Assembly: GCA_047630175.1 (NCBI GenBank)
Contig: JBLHVI010000005.1
Span: 1-64,000, forward strand
Origin: UBA4582 sp047630175
GTDB taxonomy: Bacteria; Pseudomonadota; Gammaproteobacteria; Pseudomonadales; Azotimanducaceae
DNA length: 64,000 nucleotides
Direction of reading: 5' to 3'
The notes under the pieces were generated by a model, which had not been told where the DNA came from, did no database searches, and worked only from the letters and a program-made list of their open reading frames with translations. How positions within the stretch are numbered: position 1 is the first letter of the stretch; each line of letters starts with the position of its first letter. The position numbers and the translations under genes were made by a program. Of the stretch, positions 1 through 8,189 are shown one piece after another.

Positions 1-67
1 ACCCAGCTAAGGCTTCTTCTCTGACCCAGCTAAGGCTTCTTCTCTGACCCAGCTAAGGCTTCTTCTC
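1..67. repeat. 23-bp tandem repeat, 2.9 copies
   Basis: Copies at 1-23 and 24-46 are identical, and a third at 47-67 lacks its last two bases. The third copy contains the last codons and TAG stop of the tusA-like gene on the minus strand, so the other two are duplicated 3' ends lying downstream of the stop. The array touches the window edge and may continue to the left. Confidence 0.9.
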
Positions 68-364
68 CAACCAAAAATAGTAGTGGGCGGCGCGCTCTTC
101 GGTCTGTAGAAGTTTATGGCCGCTTTGCCGGGCAAACACTTCAAAGTCGCGCACGGAACCAGGGTCAGTACAGGCAAGTGCTAGCACTTGGCCAGCCGCC
201 AGCTTGTTTAGGCCCTGCTTCGCCTTGAGCAGTGGCAGCGGGCAACTTAGGCCGATCGCATCAACCTGCGCATCCACCATTATATCAACGGCTGGCATAT
301 CAAGGCTTGGCATCTCAGCGACCGGTGTCATTTCAGGCTGTTCCTTACTCATTGCGCCGCTCAT
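53..364 (-). CDS. TusA/SirA-family sulfur carrier-like protein
   Basis: This is a small TusA-fold protein. Family members carry a persulfide on the cysteine of a CPxP motif and pass sulfur to tRNA or molybdoenzyme pathways. The motif is visible as GLSCPLPLLKAK in the middle of the protein. A poorly conserved N-terminal extension of about 30 residues precedes the domain. The start was set at the methionine of MSGAMSKEQ (364). A second ATG at 352 is equally possible, and the frame stays open to 415 without a good ribosome site. The gene lies beside bepA and nadA as in Pseudomonas, where the equivalent TusA-like protein (PA1006, from memory) is tied to molybdenum homeostasis. That role is an inference here. 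The 3' end is repeated in tandem just downstream. Confidence 0.85.
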   Translation of the reverse strand: MSGAMSKEQPEMTPVAEMPSLDMPAVDIMVDAQVDAIGLSCPLPLLKAKQGLNKLAAGQVLALACTDPGSVRDFEVFARQSGHKLLQTEERAAHYYFWLEKKP

Positions 365-589
365 CCGTCTAAACCGTAGATTATAGCGCTTATTGCCGCA
401 GGAAACGATCCGCAAGGGGTGTGCAACCTGAGAACATAGCGCTGCTGATAAGGGGCTGGATTATTGTTACACTCAAATCAACGAGCATTATGGCACCGGA
501 TTGCAGTCCTCTTGATTGCCCCTACAAAGAATCGCTCATAACACCGCCTGGCTTCTTCAGGCATTGAGTTCCACTGCATTAGGTTTTTC

Positions 590-2101
590 ATGTCAACGAT
601 CTTTACCAGCGCGCTCAGAACACGCATCCCGCGCCATTTTGGTGCCCACCGCTTGCTGTCAACGCGCTTGCTGTCACTCTTACTATGCGCATCGACCTGT
701 GTATTTCAAGCGCACGCTGCAAACAAACAGAACTTGCCGCAATTTGGCGATGCCACCTCGGGGATTGTTTCTCTAGAACAAGAACGCGTGATTGGCGAGG
801 GGTTTCTGCGCAGCCTCCGCGCTCAGGCACCGCGGGTTAAAGACCCGCTCTTACAAACCTATGTTGAACACCTAATTTACAAGCTCGCTTCCTACAGCCA
901 GCTTGAAGACCGACAGCTGGATTTGGTAATCATTGACGACAACTCGTTGAACGCCTTCGCGGCACCTGGCGGTATCGTTGGCATTAATCTGGGTTTATTC
1001 CTGATTGGTGAAACAGAAAACGAAATTTCATCGATTCTAGCTCACGAACTCGCCCACCTTAGCCAACGACATTTTGCTCGTGGCCTAGAATCTGGTCGCG
1101 GAGCAGGATTAAAAAACATGGCCGGATTGCTGGCAGGCATCATACTGATGACAACCGCAGGAGGGAGCGAAGGCATCGCTGCCATCTCAGCGGGGCAAGG
1201 ATTAGCCCAAAGTGAACGCTTACGTTATAGCCGGTCTCGTGAAGCTGAAGCAGACCGCGTCGGCATTTACACGCTGGCTAATGCCGACATGGACCCCAGA
1301 GCCATGGCCTACATGTTTGAACGTCTGGAACGCGCGAATCGGTTCAATTCAACCCGAATCCCTGAATTCCTGCTGACTCACCCGGTCACCAAGGACCGTA
1401 TCGCTGACTCCTATAATCAAACCCGCGGTTTTCCGCAAAAAGTCTTTCCTACTAGTCTCGACTTTCAGTTGATGAAAGCCCGCGCCACAGTCCTCGCAAA
1501 CGCCGGCGATACCGATCTTATTCCACGCCTAGAAGCGGGCCTTAAAAACTCCGACGCTAATATTCGCGCTGCCAGTCAATATGGTCTGGTCCTGGCGACG
1601 ACAAGTCAGGGTAGGGTCGATGCGGCGCAGCGTAGGCTCAATCCACTGTTGGCCGAATACCCTGGGAAAATAGCATTCACACTAGCTCAGGCCCAATTAC
1701 ACACCCAGGTAGAACGCTATAGCAATGCTATCGACGTACTTGAAAAAGCCCTGCTGATCAATCTCGACAACTACGAGCTGAGCATGAGCTACGCTGACAA
1801 TTTGATGCGCAACCAACAAGCTAGCGCGGCGGTTGAGGTGCTACAAACGCTGACCAAAAAAAGACCTACCGATGTTGATTTATGGTATCTATTGGCCGAG
1901 GCTCACGGCCTCGCTAACGATGTTATCGGTGTTCATGAGGCGCGAGCAGAATATTTTGTGCTCATTGGCAACTTTGATCAGGCCATCAAACAATTGGGGT
2001 ATGCCATGCCGCTTGCCCGCGATAACTTTGGCCTGACGGCGCGCCTGCGTCAACGTATCGATACCATTCACAACATGCGACGCGAGCAGCGTCGCTCTTA
2101 G
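590..2101 (+). CDS. bepA: Periplasmic M48 metalloprotease with TPR domain, BepA family
   Basis: 503 residues, close to the family length of about 490. A signal peptide ends around residue 43 (QAHA). The M48 zinc site is HELAH at residues 152-156, and SREAEAD at 216-222 supplies the third-ligand region. LLTHPVTKDRIAD near residue 262 matches the segment that holds the regulatory histidine of BepA. The C-terminal half, from about residue 290, is helical and TPR-like. BepA works in the periplasm at the BAM and LPS assembly machines, helping or degrading stalled outer-membrane proteins such as LptD. It is divergent from the tusA-like gene and ends 21 bp from the convergent nadA. Confidence 0.9.
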   Translation: MSTIFTSALRTRIPRHFGAHRLLSTRLLSLLLCASTCVFQAHAANKQNLPQFGDATSGIVSLEQERVIGEGFLRSLRAQAPRVKDPLLQTYVEHLIYKLASYSQLEDRQLDLVIIDDNSLNAFAAPGGIVGINLGLFLIGETENEISSILAHELAHLSQRHFARGLESGRGAGLKNMAGLLAGIILMTTAGGSEGIAAISAGQGLAQSERLRYSRSREAEADRVGIYTLANADMDPRAMAYMFERLERANRFNSTRIPEFLLTHPVTKDRIADSYNQTRGFPQKVFPTSLDFQLMKARATVLANAGDTDLIPRLEAGLKNSDANIRAASQYGLVLATTSQGRVDAAQRRLNPLLAEYPGKIAFTLAQAQLHTQVERYSNAIDVLEKALLINLDNYELSMSYADNLMRNQQASAAVEVLQTLTKKRPTDVDLWYLLAEAHGLANDVIGVHEARAEYFVLIGNFDQAIKQLGYAMPLARDNFGLTARLRQRIDTIHNMRREQRRS

Positions 2102-2122
2102 TACCTACCCAATAGCACCGGT

Positions 2123-3157
2123 TTAGTTGCGCAAACGAAATGCATCAGAATTTGCGAAGGAAACCATGCGCTCGAGAGGCACTAATGCCTTTCGAGCGGT
2201 CTCTTCATCCACGATGATTTCGTTGCTGCCAGCAATAAGGCTGGCATATAAGTTTTGCAAATCATTCATACCCATCCACGGGCAGTGGGCGCAACTGCGA
2301 CAGGTTGCACTGTTGCCTGCGGTAGGAGCCTCCATAAAAGTTTTGTTCGGAGCTACCTGGCGCATCTTGTGAAAAATACCTCGATCCGTAGCAACAATAA
2401 ATTGTTCGTTAGGCAGATCCCTGGCGGCGTTAATAATTTGGGTGGTCGACCCTACAACGTCCGCTAATGCGACAACGCTCTGGGGTGACTCAGGATGCAC
2501 CAGCACGGCGGCATCGGGATACACCTGCATCATGTCTGCCAGCCCCTTGGCCTTGAACTCCTCATGCACAATACAGGCGCCATCCCACAACACCATGTCG
2601 GCGCCAGTCTCTTTCTGGATGTAGCCGCCCAGATATTTATCCGGCGCCCAAAGAATTTTCTCCCCTTGGTCCATCAAATGTTCAACCACGTCCAAAGCAA
2701 TACCGGATGTCACTACCCAGTCTGCGCGCGCCTTTACAGCCGCGGAAGTATTGGCGTACACAACGACTGTGCGATCGGGATGCTGGTCGCAAAAGGCAGA
2801 GAATTCATCGATAGGACAACCCAAATCAAGTGAACACGTGGCCTCTAGCGTCGGCATCAAGACGCGCTTGGCAGGGCTCAGAATCTTGGCCGTTTCTCCC
2901 ATGAAGCGAACCCCCGCAACCATCAGCGTGGTTGCGTCAGAACGACTGCCAAAACGCGCCATTTCCAGAGAGTCGGCCACACAGCCACCCGTTTCTTCTG
3001 CCAACTCTTGAATCGCCTCATCGGTGTAGTAATGCGCAACCAATACCGCGTCTTCGGCTTTCAGCAGCGCTTTTATGCGCGTCTTATATTCAAGGTTATC
3101 GCTTGGCGCCAGTTTGTTGTTGATGTGCGACGGCACATCAAATGCAAGATGAGTCAT
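2123..3157 (-). CDS. nadA: Quinolinate synthase NadA
   Basis: 344 residues. NadA condenses iminoaspartate with dihydroxyacetone phosphate to quinolinate, the second step of de novo NAD synthesis, using an oxygen-labile [4Fe-4S] cluster. The cluster-cysteine regions are visible: CSLDLGC at 108-114, C195 in WDGAC, and CRSCAHC at 286-292. The substrate-site segments HYYT near 42, PDKYLGGY near 173 and HPE near 221 are present. The start ATG follows an AGGA site. nadB is not in the window. The gene is divergent from the ATP-grasp gene at 3367. Confidence 0.96.
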   Translation of the reverse strand: MTHLAFDVPSHINNKLAPSDNLEYKTRIKALLKAEDAVLVAHYYTDEAIQELAEETGGCVADSLEMARFGSRSDATTLMVAGVRFMGETAKILSPAKRVLMPTLEATCSLDLGCPIDEFSAFCDQHPDRTVVVYANTSAAVKARADWVVTSGIALDVVEHLMDQGEKILWAPDKYLGGYIQKETGADMVLWDGACIVHEEFKAKGLADMMQVYPDAAVLVHPESPQSVVALADVVGSTTQIINAARDLPNEQFIVATDRGIFHKMRQVAPNKTFMEAPTAGNSATCRSCAHCPWMGMNDLQNLYASLIAGSNEIIVDEETARKALVPLERMVSFANSDAFRLRN

Positions 3158-3366
3158 AATATCGAATTCCTGTCCCTATGATGTCCGGCTGATGTAACTG
3201 TAGATTATACCCGAAGAAGTAATAGATAGATCAATCGCATCACCTACTCGCTGTTGCAGATACGTGATACCGCCTAGGCATGCCTACTAACGTTGGTTAC
3301 ACTGCGACAACTGGCCCTGCGCTCGGCCTCCTTTTCAGCCGCTTATCAATCAACTGTTACACACAT

Positions 3367-4305
3367 ATGACTCGCATAGCCTTCCTAATTTCTCAGACTG
3401 ACCACGTTATCGATGACAACTATCGGCGTTTTGCTAATGAGCTTCGCGATCAAGGCCATGAGGTTTGGCTAGGATTTATGGATTCACTGTCTATGGCGCA
3501 CTCGAAAGTCGTCGCCGCGTTATTCCCATTGCAAACCCCCTTATTGGCAGGCGACCCTTTCCCTGCCGCCGGACTCCAGCAACTTGAGACATTCGATACG
3601 CTGTGGGTGCTGTCGCTGGGCCTACGCCGTAATTTTCTCGACAAGTACCAGCTGCTATACGCACTTGAGGACAAATGTCGCGTGATCAATTCCCTCACAG
3701 CGATTATGCACTTCAAAAGTAAATATTTTCTCGCCAACCATGCCACTGTGTTCCAGCACCCAGCATTGTTTGCATCCACTGACCCCGCTGCCCTTTTTCG
3801 TCATATTCAGAGTAATCAGGGTCAAGCTCTTGAGCAGCGTTGGATTGTCAAGCCACCAGCTGGCAGCCTCGGCCGCAGCGTTTTTCTACTACGAGCCAGC
3901 GACCCAAATTGTCAGGTAATCCTGGAGACTTTGACGGGTAATGACAATGACGAGTATTGCCTGCTACAGCCCTACGTGACAGAGATTGAACAAGGTGAGA
4001 AGCGCGTATTAATCGCCGGAGGAGTGCCAGTCGGGCAATATTTGCGGCGCGCCACCAAGGACCACCGTACCAATCGCATGCAGGGCGCCGACATTAGCGC
4101 CTGTGATCTAACCGCAGACGAGCAGCATTATTGTGAAACAATCGGTCATTTTCTGCTGGCGCAGGGTGTTGAATTTGCTGGCCTAGACCTCGCCTATCCG
4201 TGGGTCATCGAGTTCAACGTGATTAATCCTGGGGGCATGCTAACGATAGAGCAACTTGACGGCACACAACTCTGCAAGGCGATAATCAAACAGATCTTCG
4301 ACTGA
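3367..4305 (+). CDS. Glutathione synthetase-like ATP-grasp protein
   Basis: 312 residues from the ATG of MTRIAFL. The frame stays open to 3280, but the upstream part looks non-coding. The C-terminal half has the ATP-grasp pattern of prokaryotic GshB: WIVKPPAGSLGRSVF, QPYVTEIEQGEKRVLI (compare QPY...GDKRVL in GshB), GVPVGQYLRR and a terminal metal/ATP site FAGLDL...EFNVINPGG. The N-terminal domain resembles GshB in layout but is divergent. It probably ligates an amino acid to a peptide carboxylate with ATP, and glutathione synthesis is the simplest guess. It could be a paralogue with a different acceptor. It lies just upstream of tRNA-Lys on the same strand. Confidence 0.75.
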   Translation: MTRIAFLISQTDHVIDDNYRRFANELRDQGHEVWLGFMDSLSMAHSKVVAALFPLQTPLLAGDPFPAAGLQQLETFDTLWVLSLGLRRNFLDKYQLLYALEDKCRVINSLTAIMHFKSKYFLANHATVFQHPALFASTDPAALFRHIQSNQGQALEQRWIVKPPAGSLGRSVFLLRASDPNCQVILETLTGNDNDEYCLLQPYVTEIEQGEKRVLIAGGVPVGQYLRRATKDHRTNRMQGADISACDLTADEQHYCETIGHFLLAQGVEFAGLDLAYPWVIEFNVINPGGMLTIEQLDGTQLCKAIIKQIFD

Positions 4306-4360
4306 CTTATTCTGCCGACGTTTAATCTTCGAAAAGAAGCAATAAAAAACTCACGACGTC

Positions 4361-4388
4361 TTGAGTTCTGGGCGCAAACAGGTATTAT
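4361..4388 (+). promoter_or_regulatory. Sigma-70 promoter of tRNA-Lys
   Basis: TTGAGT at 4361-4366 and TATTAT at 4383-4388 are separated by 16 bp. This places the transcript start about 8-10 nt before the tRNA. Confidence 0.6.
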
Positions 4389-4402
4389 ACCCGCTCTCTT
4401 TT

Positions 4403-4478
4403 GGGCCGATAGCTCAGTTGGTAGAGCAGCTGGCTTTTAACTAGTAGGTCCCGCGTTCGAGTCGCGGTCGGCCCACCA
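4403..4478 (+). tRNA. tRNA-Lys (anticodon TTT)
   Basis: This 76-nt cloverleaf includes the encoded CCA. The acceptor arms are GGGCCGA and TCGGCCC. The D-arm sequence is GCTCAGTTGGTAGAGC. The anticodon loop CTTTTAA closes on a GCTGG/CTAGT stem with two G-U pairs. The T-arm contains GTTCGAGTC. It closely resembles E. coli tRNA-Lys, and its location near the tol-que region matches Pseudomonas. Confidence 0.97.
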
Positions 4479-4730
4479 AGAGAACCCCATGATCGGGCAA
4501 CACGCAGTAAGACGTCCGTCATACCCGAGAGTCAACTCGATACTCTCCGCAAGCAATAGATTTAGCGGCATTCACGCCGAACGCCAAATATCACGCCACT
4601 GCAACAGTGCCACTGATATCAAATACAATGTCTAAGCTTTATGCCTAAACAAGCACTAATCGTTTGGTAAAACGTTTAGCTTGGGCATGCATGCTTCGTT
4701 TAATCGTTAAACGCCCGCCCCAGCAAGCGT

Positions 4731-4952
4731 CTAATGACGATTGTCTGGCTCTTCATCGCCCTTCAACAAAAATAATACGCTGGCATTTGGTGAATAGGGA
4801 CCCGGACGACGAGCCCGTTCTAGGCGACCTTTTTCGACGAGTCGATTTAAGGTAGCCAGTCGACACTGACCCAACTCTTCTGCTGAAAACCAGACGCCTG
4901 GCGTTTCTATACTTTCCAGCGCGCGCTGCTCGTAACTGGTGAGTTGTGACAT
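4731..4952 (-). CDS. Small helix-turn-helix-like hypothetical protein
   Basis: 73 residues starting MSQLTSYEQ. The ATG at 4952 follows a GAGG site at 9-nt spacing, so the longer open frame to 5021 is not needed. The middle part, FSAEELGQCRLATLNRLVEKGRLE, looks like a small winged-helix unit that recognises or assembles on DNA. The end is acidic. No family was recognised. It is a lone gene in a sparse stretch between tRNA-Lys and the sigma-54 activator. Confidence 0.6.
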   Translation of the reverse strand: MSQLTSYEQRALESIETPGVWFSAEELGQCRLATLNRLVEKGRLERARRPGPYSPNASVLFLLKGDEEPDNRH

Positions 4953-5212
4953 CTTATTCAACCTCGGGTTGCCGCTAAATAGCACATGACAACAGTGCCG
5001 TCTCAGTATGATTGTTAACACAATTTATACTACCGATAACAACAGCAAGTTTCATGCCAGCAAAACGATATTTAGTACGCAAGTGGTGCAGACCGTTGAA
5101 TTACCGAGGGTTTTTATGCCAATTAGACATGAGCAGCCAATTTGACGGAGGATGATTGTGAGATATCTGTCATGCTAGCCTGTCGAAACATCCAAAAAGT
5201 GTCATGTAATGC

Positions 5213-6619
5213 TTACATTTCGTCCGGATTTCCCCGGAAGCGGCTGGCATCCAGCTGCAAGCGTTCCAGCATTCGATAAACTGACTGACGTGATATCTTC
5301 GCATGACGCGCCACCGCAGAAACATCACCACTGCAATTGCGCAAAATGGCAGACATATAGTCGTATTCAAAGTGCGCCAGCACGCGCGCCTTCTCACCCA
5401 GAAAGCCACCCAAGGCACCTTGCTCGCCACCGGTACCTAACTGGGCCCGAATCTCTTCGGGCACGTCATCCCTGGACAACGTTTTGCGCTTACTCAACGC
5501 CAGCATACGCCTGACAACGTTGATCAGCTCGCGAACGTTACCGGGCCAGCTATAAGCCTTCAGCAGCTCAAGCGCTTCATCACTAGTAGAGCGATCGAGG
5601 CGATTCATTTCACGACCAAAAACATCGAGATAATGCGCTAGCAACAGCTCGACATCACCGATACGCTGGCGTAAGGGCGGCAATCGGATCTCACCCACGT
5701 GAATTCGAAAGTACAGGTCTTCACGGAAACGCCGCGCCTTGACCTCTTCTTTGAGGTCGCGATTAGTTGCTGCCAACAATCGAATATCAACGGACACCTC
5801 TTCCCTGCTACCAACCCGCCGAAACCGGCGCTCTTGCAGCGCACGCAGTAGCTTGGCTTGCTGCGCAAGCGATAGCTCACCGATCTCATCAAGAAACAGG
5901 GTGCCACCGTCAGCGTACTCCATCAAGCCGAGCGAACGCTGGGTCGCCCCGGTGAAAGCACCACGTTCGTGACCAAAAAATTCACTCTCGAACAAGTCAG
6001 GTGGAATCGCACTGCAGTCCACCGGCACAAAGGGCTTTCGACTACGCTCGCTATTGTTGTGGATATTTTGTGCGACGAGTTCTTTACCCGTGCCGGTTTC
6101 ACCCCAAATCAGCACGTCAACATTAGTATCAGCTAGCGCTGCAATGGCATCCTTGACGCTATTAACCGCATCACTGGCGCCTAGGATTTCTCCCATAGAT
6201 GACTTTTTCTCCAGCTGATGACGCAGCAGGCGATTCTCCTGCTGCATGCGCTTCTCTTCGAGCACTCGCGACACCGTCGCCAGCATGTCATCGAACAACA
6301 GCGGCTTCAGCACATAATCTGACGCGCCTAGGCGCATACACTCAAGAGAATTATCTAGGGTTGGGTAGCCCGTCATGATGATCACAGGAATATCGGGATT
6401 GTTAGATTTGACCCGTTTGAGGATTTCCATGCCGTTAGTGTGCGGCATATTGAGGTCGGTCAGAACTAAGTCAAAGCGGTTAGAGTCGCACAGACGCAGC
6501 GCTTGGCGACCACGATACTCTGTTGTGACTAGGACATTATCAAGGCGTGCCAGCGCACTTTGACAGAAACCGCAGATAGCTTCGTCATCATCGATGACCA
6601 GAATTCGGGTGTCTTGCAT
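5213..6619 (-). CDS. NtrC-type sigma-54-dependent response regulator
   Basis: 468 residues with the full three-domain plan. The receiver occupies residues 1-120, with phosphoacceptor D55 in LTDLNMP and K105 in VLKP. The AAA+ sigma-54 activator domain spans about 143-380, with Walker A GETGTGKE (173-180), GAFTGA (220-225) and Walker B LFLDEIGE (241-248). A C-terminal Fis-like HTH is at about 438-462 (GDVSAVARHAKISRQSVYRML). No histidine kinase is encoded next to it, so it is an orphan regulator here and its signal is unknown. It lies 118 bp after queC in the same direction, with a perfect palindrome in the gap that could be an operator. Confidence 0.93.
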   Translation of the reverse strand: MQDTRILVIDDDEAICGFCQSALARLDNVLVTTEYRGRQALRLCDSNRFDLVLTDLNMPHTNGMEILKRVKSNNPDIPVIIMTGYPTLDNSLECMRLGASDYVLKPLLFDDMLATVSRVLEEKRMQQENRLLRHQLEKKSSMGEILGASDAVNSVKDAIAALADTNVDVLIWGETGTGKELVAQNIHNNSERSRKPFVPVDCSAIPPDLFESEFFGHERGAFTGATQRSLGLMEYADGGTLFLDEIGELSLAQQAKLLRALQERRFRRVGSREEVSVDIRLLAATNRDLKEEVKARRFREDLYFRIHVGEIRLPPLRQRIGDVELLLAHYLDVFGREMNRLDRSTSDEALELLKAYSWPGNVRELINVVRRMLALSKRKTLSRDDVPEEIRAQLGTGGEQGALGGFLGEKARVLAHFEYDYMSAILRNCSGDVSAVARHAKISRQSVYRMLERLQLDASRFRGNPDEM

Positions 6620-6655
6620 AAAACGGTTGCATTCAACTTGTTACAGGAAACAATG

Positions 6656-6673
6656 TGTCACTTTAGAGTGACA
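6656..6673. promoter_or_regulatory. Perfect palindrome between queC and the sigma-54 activator gene
   Basis: TGTCACT at 6656-6662 and AGTGACA at 6667-6673 are exact inverted repeats around a 4-bp spacer. The site is 37 bp upstream of the response-regulator start and 65 bp after queC. No run of T follows on either strand, so an operator is more likely than a terminator. Confidence 0.5.
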
Positions 6674-6737
6674 GAGCCTCGATAACAAGCTTACGATGGG
6701 ATGAAGCGAATCTAACGGTCTCGACGCCACACCATGT

Positions 6738-7463
6738 TTAAGCAATCTGATAACGCGTCGGATCAGCCACACCTGCTTGCTCGAAGCCAACCCGCCGCAA
6801 GTGACAACTGTCACAGACGCCACAGGCAGCACCCTCAGTGTCTAGCTGGTAGCATGAAACGGTTTGACCGTAATCAACGCCAAGCGCCATACCTGCGGTA
6901 ATAATCTGTTGCTTGCTAAGGTCGATCAGCGGCGTATGCACATTCAATTTAGCGCCTTCAACACCGATTCGAGTGGCTAAATTCGCCATGGTTTCAAAGG
7001 CCTGAATAAATTCGGGCCGGCAGTCTGGATAGCCAGAATAATCCACTGCATTCACACCGATAAAGATATCCAAGGCTGATTGCACCTCGGCATAGGCCAG
7101 CGCGTAAGAAAGAAATACCGTGTTACGGGCAGGCACGTAGGTGACGGGAATATCTGTGGAGGGAGAATCTGTTGCTTCAGCACTGGCGGTCGATGTCGGT
7201 ACGTCAATCTCGGTATCTGTTAGCGCTGAACCACCAAACCACGCCAAATCTACCTTGATCACCCGATGCACCGCCTTGCTGCGTTGCGCTAGCCTTGCCG
7301 CAAATTCAATTTCTGTCAGATGACGCTGCCCGTAATCGAAACTCAGACAATGGCATTCAAATCCTTGAGCTTGGGCCATCGCCAGCACCGTGGCCGAATC
7401 CAAGCCGCCGGAGAGCAAAATGACAGCGCGACGCGGCGCCTTGCCTAAATTAGTTTCAGACAC
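6738..7463 (-). CDS. queC: 7-cyano-7-deazaguanine synthase QueC
   Basis: 241 residues. QueC converts 7-carboxy-7-deazaguanine to preQ0 with ATP and ammonia, a step of queuosine synthesis. The PP-loop SGGLDS is at residues 18-23. The YVPARNTVFLSYAL segment and the C-terminal zinc cysteines (C...CGVCDSC) are present. The start is GTG at 7463, overlapping the end of queE by 8 nt, so the pair is translationally coupled. A low-complexity Ser/Thr insert at about 85-105 is longer than usual. Confidence 0.96.
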   Translation of the reverse strand: MSETNLGKAPRRAVILLSGGLDSATVLAMAQAQGFECHCLSFDYGQRHLTEIEFAARLAQRSKAVHRVIKVDLAWFGGSALTDTEIDVPTSTASAEATDSPSTDIPVTYVPARNTVFLSYALAYAEVQSALDIFIGVNAVDYSGYPDCRPEFIQAFETMANLATRIGVEGAKLNVHTPLIDLSKQQIITAGMALGVDYGQTVSCYQLDTEGAACGVCDSCHLRRVGFEQAGVADPTRYQIA

Positions 7464-8100
7464 CGGGCTTATCTCCCCATAACACTTTGTGTAGTTGCAT
7501 CTGAAATCTGACGGGTAGCCTCTCCGTCAATATCCATTCAGCCAACTCTGTCGGGTCTTGCTGGCCAACCGTGGGGGAGAACAAAACATCACCGACTCGC
7601 TCTAGTAAACCAAATTCCTGCACCTTAAAACTGGCCCATTGGAAGTCCTGGCGATCGCATATTACAAACTTGACTTGGTCTTTCGCCGCCAGAAGCGGGA
7701 TGTTGCTATACAAGTTGCGACTTGACTCACCTGAAGCTGGCGTTTTTAAGTCCAAAACAATCGATACACGCTCGTCCACCAGGCTGATGTCTAATGCACC
7801 ACTGGTTTCTAGGGATACTTGCAAACCGTCGTCGCAAAGCTGCGCCAACAGCTCAATACAGTTTGGTTGAGCCAGCGGCTCACCCCCCGTCACGGTGACA
7901 TAACGCGCGCCAAAACTTCTAACTTTCTCAACAATTTCCGAGATCAATATCATCTCCCCGCCACTGAACGCATAGGCAGTATCGCAATACTGGCAACGCA
8001 AGGGACAACCTGTCAAGCGCACGAAAACCGTCGGTAAACCACTCGTTCGTGCTTCACCTTGGAGGGAATAGAAAATTTCAGTAATTCTTAAATTTTTGAT
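7456..8100 (-). CDS. queE: 7-carboxy-7-deazaguanine synthase QueE, apparent ATC start
   Basis: QueE is a radical-SAM enzyme that contracts the ring of carboxytetrahydropterin in queuosine synthesis. The [4Fe-4S] motif CPLRCQYC and TVTGGEPL are clear. Translating upstream of the first canonical start (GTG at 8022) gives EIFYSLQGEARTSGLPTVFV, the conserved QueE N-terminus, in the same frame. The frame is open up to a TGA at 8152-8154 but holds no ATG, GTG or TTG before 8022. An ATC at 8100 follows AAGAG by 6 nt and would give MKNLRITEIF, the expected family start. So the gene either uses a rare start or carries a sequence error. It overlaps queC. Confidence 0.9.
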   Translation of the reverse strand: MKNLRITEIFYSLQGEARTSGLPTVFVRLTGCPLRCQYCDTAYAFSGGEMILISEIVEKVRSFGARYVTVTGGEPLAQPNCIELLAQLCDDGLQVSLETSGALDISLVDERVSIVLDLKTPASGESSRNLYSNIPLLAAKDQVKFVICDRQDFQWASFKVQEFGLLERVGDVLFSPTVGQQDPTELAEWILTERLPVRFQMQLHKVLWGDKPGV

Positions 8101-8189
8101 GTCGAACTCTTTACGCGTTATAGACTTTTTGGACGTTTCGGACTTTTTTGATCAACCGCTATGCAAGCCAGCGGCAGAGCCTCTCGATG

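Noticed and set aside
4479..4730. Possible small RNA after tRNA-Lys
   Set aside because: No promoter or terminator pair and no clear fold were found.
5170..5514. Frames overlapping the end of the sigma-54 activator gene
   Set aside because: Shadow frames of a strongly conserved gene.
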